From Ignelater luminosus (Eukaryota; Arthropoda; Insecta; Coleoptera; Elateridae): a stretch of 64,000 nucleotides of DNA. The stretch lies in assembly GCA_011009095.1 (NCBI GenBank), contig VTPC01090582.1, forward strand, positions 74,984 through 138,983, written 5' to 3'. The position numbers and the translations under genes were made by a program. Shown here piece by piece: positions 37,593 through 48,140 of this stretch. Each line of letters opens with the position of its first letter. Position 1 is the stretch's first letter. The notes beneath the pieces are model-generated. The model saw only the letters and a program-made list of their open reading frames with translations. It was not told the origin of the DNA and did not search any database.

Positions 37593-39448
37593 GACTAATT
37601 ATCAAGCTAATAAACCTGCTAAGAAAGGAGGAATTTTAATACTTATTAACCGCAAAATGTTTTTGCCTTTTTATTGCTTAATCATGAAAAGTGTACTCCA
37701 ATTAAATTCATTACTGCTTAAATTTATATATGTTAGTGTTTATACATTTGTTTAAGTTTTAGAGTTGTTTCTTTTTATATCGTGTTTTTAGGCAATTCAA
37801 ATTCTCTTGAAAATCTAAATTTTCACACTTAGAATTAATCGATATTTCTGTATGGTACGGAATGAAATTTACCACCCTGTATAGCTTACTTAAAATACGT
37901 AATATAAGTAACTACCTGAAGTTAACTAAAGTCTCCAAGTGTGAATTAAATTAAAAACTTACTAAATTCTTTTAACTAAACCTGTTTTTTGTAAATAAAT
38001 AAATAAAGAAATTAGCAAATGTTTTATTATTATTATTATTATGATATTACTTTCAAGGTGTGATGGTGTCTGTGGTGAGGCTATGTATGTGCTTGCTTAC
38101 ATTGCCATTGTTATAATCATTAAACTTAAATTTATAGTTAATTAGTAAACTATAAAACTCAAATTATTAACATTTGTTTTATAATTAATCAAATTCTTTT
38201 ACTTAAAGTACCTATTATTTTGAATCAGTTAAAATCATGCATTTAAAATTACTTTGTTATTATTTAAAAAGCTATAACGCCTGTAAATAACAAAAATCAC
38301 TTCTTTAAAGAAAAATCCTAGCCTGCATTTTAATAACGTCTTTAAAGGTTTTTTGACAAAGGTATATTATAATTGATGACAATTCTGATACAGGCCCGTA
38401 GCCAGAGCCGTATATCAGGAGGGAAATAATAATTTAGAGGGGACACGATCAAATTACATTTTTTTGGGCATTTTCTTTCTTAATAAAAACAGTGATCTAC
38501 AAGTCGATTATTATAATAATATTTTTAAAAAACTCATTTCAAAATATAAAACATAATTTTAATATTTGAATTTTTTAACAAAAAACAAAAATAATAATAA
38601 TAATTAATAAAAAGTAAGTTTAAAAGATTGTTCATTAAATTCTCTTAAAATGACAATGACATAATGATTTCTTCTTCTTCATCTTCTAGCCAACTCCAAA
38701 AATCACTTTTATGACTCGTACAAAAATTTATTTCAGAAATTCTTTTACATTGTTAAAGCAGAGACTCTGTTGACAAGAACATTATATGTATTAAAAGGAA
38801 AAGCAATAAAGCAATAAAGATTTAAAAATGTTAGTACATACAAAGATTTAGACAAGTTAAATTTTTCACATGTTTAAGTTACTATTTCAACTTCCATTCA
38901 ATAAAATATTTTATTGCTCGGCAAGGAAGAGGGTTGTAAATCTTGAGATTAAGGAAATATCAATACAAAGGAAATTTCCAGAAATTTCTAGGCTATGCAA
39001 ACAGGTATTTAAACCTTAAAACCCTATAATAAACTTGTACCCGAACTGTCCTTAGAAATCTATAAATTGGAAATGATCACGTTTTAAAAAAAAATAGAAA
39101 CGTTCTCACGAGACCTTATGTGAAACAATGAATAAGGTATATGATATAGAAAATGATTACTGATAAACAATTTTTACGCGAACAACGCTTGCAGTCAAAT
39201 ATAACAGACTGTTTTAAATAAGTGAGTTGTATGTGTATATTTGTTAATCTAAGTACATAATATACGGTATTATAATTATTATTTTAAATTTTTAATTGCG
39301 TATATGTTAAATTTATAGTGAGATAAACACTTTTTACTCACGATGTATAAGTTGTTAGAAAATACATAATTAGATCATTTTATCAGTTTATGTAAAAGTC
39401 CTTTAATTCTTTAAAATTGAACAGTAAGTATTATTCGGTAATATTAAT

Positions 39449-39658
39449 GTATGAAGTCTTGGTGAAGCGCAAAATTATCGATACATACGGTGAAGTGAAT
39501 GAAATATAGCAATGATGAAATAGATGAAATTTAGTGAATTATTGATAAAGTAGAAAAATTCGGTGAATTAATGGTGAAATGGGCGAATTTCTATGAATTA
39601 CTGACAAAGTAGATGAAGTTTACTGATGAAATATGTGAAGTATGAAGTTTGGTGTACA
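39449..39658 (+). repeat. right subterminal array, same orientation
   Basis: Degenerate units related to the left array (GTGAA/GATGAA-rich, about 20 bp apart) in direct, not inverted, orientation relative to the left array. They end in the same ATGAAGTTTGGTGTACAC motif found near the left end. Confidence 0.65.
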
Positions 39659-39685
39659 CAATTTTTTCCAGCGGTTAACCCCTCG

Positions 39686-39925
39686 GCCAAAGCTATTGCA
39701 TTTGAATCTTTGGCTGCATCAGTATCTAGCCAATTATAAGCCACAACATGGGATGGATCTAGACGTCCTTTAGAACTACCATTAACTATAGCAAAATTGT
39801 AATAATTTATTTGTTGACTAAAGTAGCACGCTTGATCTGGTAATTTAGGTAGAGCTAAATTTTTCAAAATTTTGTTGAAGATGGGGTTTTGCATCTATAG
39901 GCCACAAATGATTTCTTTTACTATC
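39686..39925 (-). pseudogene. transposase-like gene, 5' part (split by an insertion)
   Basis: Minus-strand continuation upstream of the insertion. It has LALPKLPDQACYFSQQINYY, NFAIVNGSS and VVAYNWLDTDAAKDSNAIA, then the insertion site. This is the segment that precedes the FAD-C-GQ-KN motif in the family described at 36680. Bases 39686-39693 are the second copy of the target duplication. Confidence 0.65.
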
Positions 39926-40300
39926 TAATTTATGTATTGATTATTACCCTTAAAGTCAGAAATAAAAGAATATTGCATAAAATATCTTATACTACTGGAA
40001 AATAGATAAATTCTATTAGTTTTGGAATCTATACTCAAACTAGTATAGAAAGTATCTCTTGTAGTCTCCTCGTAGCAAGCTGTCAAGCTCGCATTTAATG
40101 TAAGATCTTTGATATGATTTCCATCTAGTAGAGAGACATTGAAAAATAGATTGTCTATTGTCACATTTGGTTTATGCTGCTTGATTCTGACTGTTATAAC
40201 AAAAACAACTCCATCTGGATTTTGCCAGCTTACTACAAAATACCTTGTTTAGTTTTTTTTGTTTTTGTCTTATGTTAGTATAAGCATATTTTGAGATATT
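39926..40300 (-). other. unassigned minus-strand open frame
   Basis: The minus strand is open from about 40260 to 39925, roughly 110 codons. It reads with a SWQNPDGVVFVI segment, then VTIDNLFFNVSLLDGNHIKD and an ETTRDTFYTSLSID segment. Its composition is protein-like, but I recognise no family. It may be an upstream part of the split transposase-like gene, another transposon ORF, or a diverged exon. Confidence 0.35.
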
Positions 40301-42424
40301 TCGAAGAAATCTTTATTTTGATAAATGGTTGTAAATAGAGCTGTACTAGAGTAGTAGCTTGATGTAGGTCATGTAGGTATTAGAAATGTAAGATTGTGTT
40401 GAACTACTTAAACTGATAGTAATTGCTTTTGAATTTAGTAGAATTGAAAAGAAATTGCTACTGCAACCGCAATATTTGCTTTGCGTCTTCACTAAGCAGC
40501 TTTCTATACGTTGACAAACCAAACAAAGAATAAAATAAATTATAATTTAACTTCACTTCAGTTTTAGTAAATATGAACTTTATTTCCACAGCCTCCTCTG
40601 AATTTATCAAACAAACGTCTTTGTCATTATAACATAATTTTAGAATGAGTTAACAAAATATTTGTTAATTCTGATTTTATAAATTAAACATTTAGAAAAT
40701 TTATTTTACCGTTTTAATATTTAATCTTCAAGAAAGGTTTGATGCAGAAAGAAGAAATTTAAAAAATTTATACAATCATTAATATTATATTATACTGAAA
40801 TCCGTCGCAATATGTAGCTATATGCAATACAAAAAGAAAGACTTCATTTATTTTTAAAGTCTAATTTTCTATTCTGTTGAAAATATAATGAATGAATTAT
40901 AGAATTTGTTTTTTATACTCTTGCAACAAAGTCTATTCGCATAGATGTTGAACACACTCATGGGTATCGTAATTATCCTACAATTTTCTAGAGAATACAA
41001 GTCTATTACCTTTATAGCGGCCGGTCAAAGTGGAAAAGGTGAGCCGCTAAGGGTGTTTGATAGTACCGAAGGTATTCTTATTTATACAATAGACAGTAAA
41101 CTCGAAAGCAAAGTAAATTACCCAAGAAGTAGATGAATACTAAACTCTTTTCCCTTAATTGAATTTTTGTTAGGTTTTAAAACTGTAATTTTTTGCTAGG
41201 AAACTCCTAATAAAGACCATCTATGGAAACCCATTTAAAATTTTAATAACTTTTCGTTGAAAAAAATATGTGGGAGATATTTACGTTAAGAAAAATAATA
41301 ATCGGTTATCTTCCTTTAATTTGGTTCTCAAGAAGATTTATATCTGGTTCAACTTGAAATTTACGGGACTTTTCAAGCAAAGACGCGCTATTTGTACTGT
41401 TTTATGGTACAGATTTCCCTGTTGTTACCGTTATAATTTATAATGAGCCAATATAATCCCGGTATAAGTTTTAAATCTTTGTTTATACCTTCGAGACCAA
41501 ATTGAGAACACAGTGGAGATTTGTTTCCAAGGAATGAGGACACAAGCAACTCTTCTAACTTAACAACTTTCTACCGGCTGTCAATGTAAACTGTCAGGCT
41601 AATCCACTGGCTTTCCTACCCTTATCATAGCGTTGACATTTGTTTTCCCAAGAACAATTAATAATGCAACGATTTAGCTAATAACGACCGTAGTTATTAC
41701 TTGGTGATAATATCAAAACGGATATAACAGTATCAACGATCTCAACAGCATAGTTTGGAAGCTAACAGATAATTGTTGCTAATACAACTATAACAATGAT
41801 GGAAATATCTCAGGTTATTTTAGTTATCTCATACACGCGTTAGCTTTTATAAGCTTCTACTTTGAACAACATGATATAAAGTTAGTAAGTTACTTGTACC
41901 CTGAAAATTAGATAAGCATAAATGGGATTCTCTGTCATAAATATTACTGTATAGGTGAGGGAGCGTTTAAAGCGTATCTTTTTTGTTTTCCACATAAATA
42001 TTAAGTGTGGAATAAAATTAATGTTCGTAATTGTGTAACTTTTATATAGTAGATAATTGTTAGCATTGTTCGAGATTGCGTTTGAGCTGAATTGTTATTC
42101 AAGTTCTTATTTAGTAACTGTGGTAAACATATCCTTTGATACACATGTTATGAACAGACTTTCAAGTAACTTGTAACGTCAATATCTGAGATGATACATA
42201 TATGTATAAACCATATAAACATTACAATAACTAAGTAAAACGTCACAGTGATCTTAAAGACCTCGCTAGTGGTTGAATTTTGTGTCACTTTAGCAAGGAC
42301 CTTGTTTTAAACCATATAAGGGTTTATGCAATTCACATGCAAGATTATTTCTCTTTTCATATATAAATTTTTTTTTAGATTTCCATTTAAAATGAAATTG
42401 ATTTATATTTTTAATTTTTTTTAA
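40301..42424. other. no recognisable gene
   Basis: Only a short plus-strand open frame (40945-41136) with an AAGQSGKGEPLRVF segment stands out, and it matches nothing I know. The rest is AT-rich. Confidence 0.35.
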
Positions 42425-42840
42425 TGTTTAACAGTTTTTGTTTGAATACCCATTTAGTATTTATTAAATCTACGTCCTCTGATAATTTGACTAATTGTCA
42501 TGTCTTGTTCTTCTCTAACACCTTAACTCTTCTTGAATAGCTTTTCCCGCATATCTTTATCTTGTTGGTTCTGTATATCTTCCAAGCTCCGTGATTTATC
42601 TAAAATAAAACCTGCATTTAAAGATTTTTCAGACCCTATTTTTCCTATCTCTTCTAAGTTTGTTTCTATACCTTTGGCACTACCCTTACGACAGTTTTGG
42701 TTATTAATTCTAAAATCAGTATGATAAAAATTACCATCAATATCATTAAATAAAACATCACGTGCAACAACTATCTTTTTCTTTTCACTATTGCCTAATC
42801 TATACCCATTAATACTGTACCCAACCATCACTCATATCTT
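42425..42840 (-). pseudogene. copia-type polyprotein fragment
   Basis: Minus-strand reading begins VGYSINGYRLGNSEKKKIV and continues VARDVLFND, the hallmark region at the end of the copia integrase domain. After a charged linker and a frameshift near 42530 it reads KLSEDVDLINTKWVFKQK, the start of the copia reverse transcriptase. Only this piece of a polyprotein usually exceeding 1,300 residues remains. No LTR is confidently paired with it. Confidence 0.8.
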
Positions 42841-42976
42841 AGATTTAAGGTTCCATTTTGAATCTAGCTTTTTAGTATGTAAAAATACGCTCTACAAACC
42901 ATAATTCTGCTGGTACCTACGCCCCATTCTTCATTCTTGTATATTTTAACTTCTTATTTATAAAAAATGTGGACCC

Positions 42977-43807
42977 AAAGTAGTAGGCTTTCTCTCAAAT
43001 TTACTTGAGGTAAATGGCTAGCGGAATGGTCGATGACACTCGCGTATTTCCATACACGATACAACACGCAGAAATGTTTTAGTCATTACGAAGGACTGTT
43101 GAAGCACAAAAATAGTCGAATTTAAGACGAAAGAATTGCTAAAGGACAGTTTTCCATCAATAGACAGGTTCGATGCTTCGAGTATCATCGATATTTAATA
43201 GCTCTTAAAACCAAAACTAAGATGACGCCGCATTTACAATCCCAGAATTATTACCGACCACTCGCGAAAACTTATGAAATATCTCCAATTAGACAATCGT
43301 ACAATAATTCAAGAAACCACTTTCAGTGTACTTCAATAAATTTGTCAGCACAACGGTAAAATTCTGCGGCGGAATAATTTTAGCGACATCCCCTTAATGC
43401 ACTCGAGGGCGAATCTCTACTCTGTCTCTTCATGCGTGTCAAGTAAGCTAAAACTCAAAGTCACGCCTACCTAAACGCAACCGTACTAAAGATAAGTAGA
43501 ATAAAGATAACCAAACAACTGTAACATGCCAAGTCGACACTCTCCGAGCCCGTAGACGTCCCTTGAAAGACAGGATCACGCAGGTGCGTGGAAATTAGGT
43601 GTAGATTCATCTATATTAAAACAAACTCTACTCGGAACAGCGTCTGGTCAGCACGATTCCAAGAAATTTACACAATTGAGGTGCGGTAAATAATCTTTAC
43701 AAAAAGTCACACGTGTGTTAAAATAAACATCGTGCAGAATAAATTGGAAAATGATAAGCGGAAATAACTAGATATATTTGCCAAATTATTAAGATAACTT
43801 AGAATTA
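42977..43807 (+). repeat. dispersed repeat, copy B
   Basis: This copy matches copy A (33525) over its length, from AAAGTAGTAGGC to TTAGAATT, with many substitutions and small gaps. It retains the block that copy A lost. It lies close to a copia fragment and directly beside a tRNA-like sequence. Confidence 0.75.
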
Positions 43808-43847
43808 TTGGTTAGTCTATTATCATTTGTACATATAGAAAAATCAG

Positions 43848-43918
43848 ATTTTGTCTGGGACTCGAACCCACATCACTGCTACTCCGAATCAAGGCTCTAC
43901 CAATTGAGCTGACAATTT
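43848..43918 (-). other. tRNA-like sequence or tRNA-derived SINE head
   Basis: The minus strand shows a D-arm (GCTC, loop AATTGGTA, GAGC), a perfect B box GGTTCGAGTCC in a T arm of four pairs (TGGG/CCCA), and an acceptor stem with five of seven pairs. The anticodon arm does not form a standard stem: with loop TCGGAGT the anticodon would be GGA but position 33 is not U. A working tRNA is therefore unlikely. A tRNA pseudogene or the head of a SINE fits better. Confidence 0.6.
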
Positions 43919-46900
43919 CTTTCTTAGTGTTCATAAATTATAACTTATAAGACGTTGCGACAAACATATATTGCAAAGAGCTCTCACTTGCTAAGATTAC
44001 GTGGCCAAAATTGCCGTACTAACGGCAAGCGAACGGTTTCTAAATATAAACTAATTACTGCTCCTGTAGGTACTAAATAGGTCAACGAGAATAAATCCTT
44101 TATAAAATATAATGACTAGATTTCCATCCTTAACGACAACCTTCCACAACAGAAATAAGGAATCAAATGACTCGTGTAGTGAAGTTTAAAAGGAAAAAGT
44201 GACACGATTTAAAGTAATAAGAGATAAGAGACTAAGACAGCTATATACAGTTACGTAACTGTAGGTAACACAACAATATAGGATTACTATCCAAGTAAAT
44301 GAATGCGATATAATTAGATATATTAGAAGATAATGTCTACTTGGTTAATGGAAACGTTGCAACTTAAAATTTAATTTTTTAATAAATTTGCAAAAGAGCC
44401 TAAGTTTTCACGTTTGTTTAATATTTAATTGTAATACCTTAATAAAACAAAATAAATTTGTCAAAATAATCTTAAACAACTCAGCAAAGGTACTTATGTT
44501 TAAAGAAATTTTAGATCTTAGCTCGAATGTATATAAAATGTTGTAATTTTACGTGTTAAATGTGAATTATTAATCTAAAGAATCACCTGTACCGTAGATC
44601 TTGCCGCAATCACCAATAATAAAAATGCGAAATACAACAATAAAGATTATTTGTAACATGAATTAATAATCACTGATTAGAACTACTCGCCTGCATGTAA
44701 TCCCATCAAAGGATGAGAGAGGAATATTGTAAATTCACCTAAAAACATTTGAAATCAACGCTGACAACAAATACAAAAACCAGCATTAAAAGCGGATTTA
44801 CATTCAGTATTCTGAAACGACTAGAAAATCGATTAGTTTAATAGTTTTTTTTTAAATTAATTCTCAGATTTATTTATAACAATTAAAGTTTTATAGAACC
44901 CTAAAAATCAATAATCGAGGTCTGAAAATGTTTGTATGGTGCAATTTGCTCATGTCCCACAGGAATTTGTTGCATTAAATTCATCATTCATTTTAATTGT
45001 GTTCCGTACACAATTTCATTTTAATGTAACCTCCGGTACAAGCATTTCTGTAATTAAAGCATTTTTTGCATAATCTAAACAGACGGTTTATTAATTTAAT
45101 AATAATCAGGCGAAATGCAATTTAAAAACAAAAATAAACAAGATTAGCTTCTAACTTTGACATGTCTTCTAATTAATAATATGGCTGCAAATTCACAGCT
45201 GCAGAAACACACTCTAACAAAACAAACATCTCTAGTAAAAGCAAAATCAAGTCCGGAAAATTCCGGGAACTCGGTGGGATAGCAATAGCTCCAACCTTCT
45301 CGAAAATAACAAGCCCGTTGGAAGAAAGAGAAAGCTTTCTGAAAAAAATATTTGTCGTAAAGCTTGACGGAAGTAAAATATAAGAAGGATACACTCTATA
45401 ATAACCGTAAATCATTTTCCCTAAAAGAAAATCTCTTACAAAGTGCCCATTTCCTTGAAATCCTGGTCCGTCGCGTATGTCCGGGTCTAAACGAAGAGCT
45501 GACCCTTAACCCTGTTCCGGTCCATTGTGGACGATATTGATAATTGATAAAGACGGAATTATATTGCTATTGTTAAAATTTGGCCCTGTAGTTAATCTTG
45601 TCCGAAGTAATTAATAATGAATTGTTGAAATAAGATCTCCTATTCATAACGTATTTTCTGTATTAAAGGGAAACTAACACCTCAATGTCTAGAAGTTTCA
45701 GAGAAATTTCGAATGTTTTTTCGGGATGGAATGAAATCGAAATTTGACTTGGATATTAATGGGTTCATGAAAATTGCCTTTTTATCATAAAAACGATTTT
45801 AGATCAAATTAAAAATTAGACGAAACTCTGTGTAATAGGGATACGAAGAGTGCAGGAAAACCTCAGGTTTACTATATTTTGTTTGTTGAGGTAATTCGAA
45901 TTTATAAATTTTAACTGACGGGAATGCCTTAATATGCCCGTAAGCTACAAAACCATATGTTGATTATAGCGTTTGTATGTATTCTGCTTGTGTTTGTAGA
46001 TTCACTGCCCTGTTAAATCAAATTAACCTCAAAAACTTTGGAGTTTTTCTATCTATTCCGAAAAACCAAACTGAAAGAGGAAAAAATCATCATCAAAGCA
46101 AAAATTAATTAACTTTTCAAAAAATCCGTTACATTTTCATTTTAATGAATGTTTTAGGCAACATTGCATTTGATTACTTTTACATTTTGGAATAGTTTAA
46201 TAAAAAACTCATTAAAGATTAAAAATTTGTTTTTTACGTTATGTGCACCGGTTGCAAATTAATGCCTTCTCTTTTGTAGTCTTGTTTAGCCACGGAATGA
46301 AAGGGAATGTAAATTATAAATACGCATTATTATCGTTTATAAGCGGATATTAAAATTCTTCGTAATTTCTATTACAACTCGTGTCAAAAAACTTCAAAAA
46401 CATACCGCAAAATGATTTTTGTACTATAGTTTTAAAATTATAATGATGAAATTGCTTTTTAGATAACTAATCGGAATGGAAACAATTAAACCAATAGTAG
46501 CCTTATTTTAAATCAAACGAAAAATCAAATTATACATACAGACATACACAATCCAATTCTTTTGGTACCGAAATTTGTTTTCGAGGTTGATTGTTTCTAT
46601 TGATTTATTCCTCTTTTCCAATCTTTTGTGATCTGCGCCAATTTTAGAGGTTTTTTTTCTCTATCTAGCCTCATCTTTCCCTAATATGATTTTTAAAAAC
46701 GTTTTTGAGGTTCCTCTCGTATTTTCAGCTAAGCATATCTAAAACTTGCTGGAGACACTCATTTCTTATGAAATTTCTAGATATTTCAATTGTAACTAAA
46801 AATGTGCCTTTAAATACCTTTAAGTAAATATTTTCTAAGCTAAGCGTTACGTGTAATTCCTGGAAATTTCTATAACTTTATGTATTTAGTATACAGTGTG

Positions 46901-47189
46901 AATAAAAAGTAAGGAACATTGATGCTAAAACTTTTATTATTCGTTGTACGAAAGAGTTTGATGTCTGAATATTTGATTGTTTTTGACGCCTGTGACGTCA
47001 TCGAAGAATCCTTTGAAGGAGTATACTTTGTGTGGTAGAGTTGAATAGTATTTTTTATTCTCTTTACGGTCATGTTAAGGTTCTTTAAGAAACATTTTAA
47101 GAAATTTTGCATTTACCTTGGAAATGATAATCATTAAACAAATTCAATTTACTATTAATGTCAGTTGTACTGAGAGATTGTGTTTATTT
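43919..47189. other. mostly noncoding; unexplained open frame at 45173-45508
   Basis: The minus strand is open for about 110 codons at 45173-45508, with a G+C-richer upstream end (45440-45535) encoding RLDPDIRDGPGFQGNGHF. On the plus strand an acceptor-like sequence ends at 45200. Neither can be tied to a known gene. Near 46890 there is TA followed by CAGTGTGAATAAAAAG, a single MITE-like end. Otherwise nothing is visible. Confidence 0.35.
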
Positions 47190-48140
47190 AATGATATTTA
47201 CTGGGTTTCTAACAAATAACTTTTCAAAAAGCGTTTGAATTTTATAATATTAAGACTTTTGATATCGTAAGGAACGGAATTATAAAGCTTGACTGCATTG
47301 AATGTAAAACTTCTACGAAACAAGGACGATGTATGATTTGGCATAGTAAGCATATTATTATGTCGAATATTTACGGAGTGTACGTATGACCTAGGAGCCA
47401 ACTTTAAACTAAGAGAAGCAGAAGAATGTTTTAGTGTAAGCAGAGTGTGTATTAAAGATCCCAAGTGATACTTCCAACGATTTTCCATTTTCAACCATCC
47501 AAGCTCGGTAATGTTATGAGAAATATGATCGTAACAACGTAAGCTAAAAATAAAAAGATTTATAAATCTGAGTATCGTCGGCGTAAGCTTGAATTTTACA
47601 ATGTTAAGATTTTAAAATATCAGTAGTGTAGATAATAAACAGAAGAGGACTTAAGATAGAACCTTGCGGTACCCCTGATGAGATATTAAAGGAAATTGAG
47701 AATTGATTGTTATTTCTAATTATTAAACTTCTATCAGACAAATAAGATTTGATTAAATTCTTTGCAACAGTTTCAAAACCGTAATACTTAAGCTTAGCGA
47801 TAATAAGATCATGACTGATAGTATCAAACCCTTTCGAAAAGTCTAGTAATATCAAAGCCGTAATCATATGTTTGTCAGATGCGGTGATAAAATCATTCGT
47901 GACAGATGCGAGAGAATTGGCAATACTAAATCCCCCTCTGAAACCAGATTGACAATTCGGTAATAAATTATTATCATTGAAAAAGCCGTATATTTGTGTA
48001 TACAGGATCTTTTCAAAAATGTTTGATATGCAAGGCAATATACTAATTATTCTAAGATCCGAAAGAGATTTTGGATTTGTAACTTTTGGAAGAGGTAGGC
48101 CTACAGCTCCCTTCCAGCTAAATTATACAGGTAAGATCTT
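47190..48140 (-). mobile_element. jockey-type LINE reverse transcriptase, 3' part
   Basis: Minus strand: PKVTNPKSLSDLRIISILPCIS (48040-48110), FEKILYTQIYGFF, QSGFRGGFSIANSLASVTND, ALILLDFSKGFDTISHDLII (first catalytic Asp region), KSYLSDRS, SSGVPQGSILSPLLFIIY, then after a frameshift near 47605 QAYADDTQI with the intact YADD box. After a deletion comes a C-terminal SLFRRSFTFNAVKLYNSVP segment ending at a stop at 47198. This is the usual order of a jockey-clade RT. The 144-codon open core is the best preserved coding stretch in the window, but a frameshift and an internal deletion make the copy inactive. Confidence 0.9.

Larger units (their letters stand above)
37359..39685. mobile_element. 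2327-bp DNA transposon, 17-bp TIRs, 8-bp TSD, subterminal arrays
   Basis: The element is bounded by perfect inverted repeats CGAGGGGTTAACCGCTG (37359-37375) and its complement (39669-39685), and by the identical 8-bp duplication GCCAAAGC on both sides. Removing it restores the minus-strand host frame exactly (NAIALAVHHFLKYF across the junction). Just inside each end, in the same orientation, lie an ATGAAGTTTGGTGTACAC motif and an array of degenerate units of about 20 bp (37376-37592 and 39449-39658). The centre is AT-rich with no transposase, so it is non-autonomous. An 8-bp duplication is used by hAT, P, Merlin and some rarer superfamilies. The ends do not look like typical hAT ends, and I leave the superfamily open. 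Confidence 0.9.

Noticed and set aside
42425-43807. Copy B considered as the LTR of the copia fragment
   Set aside because: Its relatives at 32011 and 33525 are not next to copia genes, and the ends lack the TG...CA usual for copia LTRs.
47680-47695. CTGATGAGATATT considered as a hammerhead core
   Set aside because: It lies in a reverse transcriptase frame and lacks stem II and GAAA.
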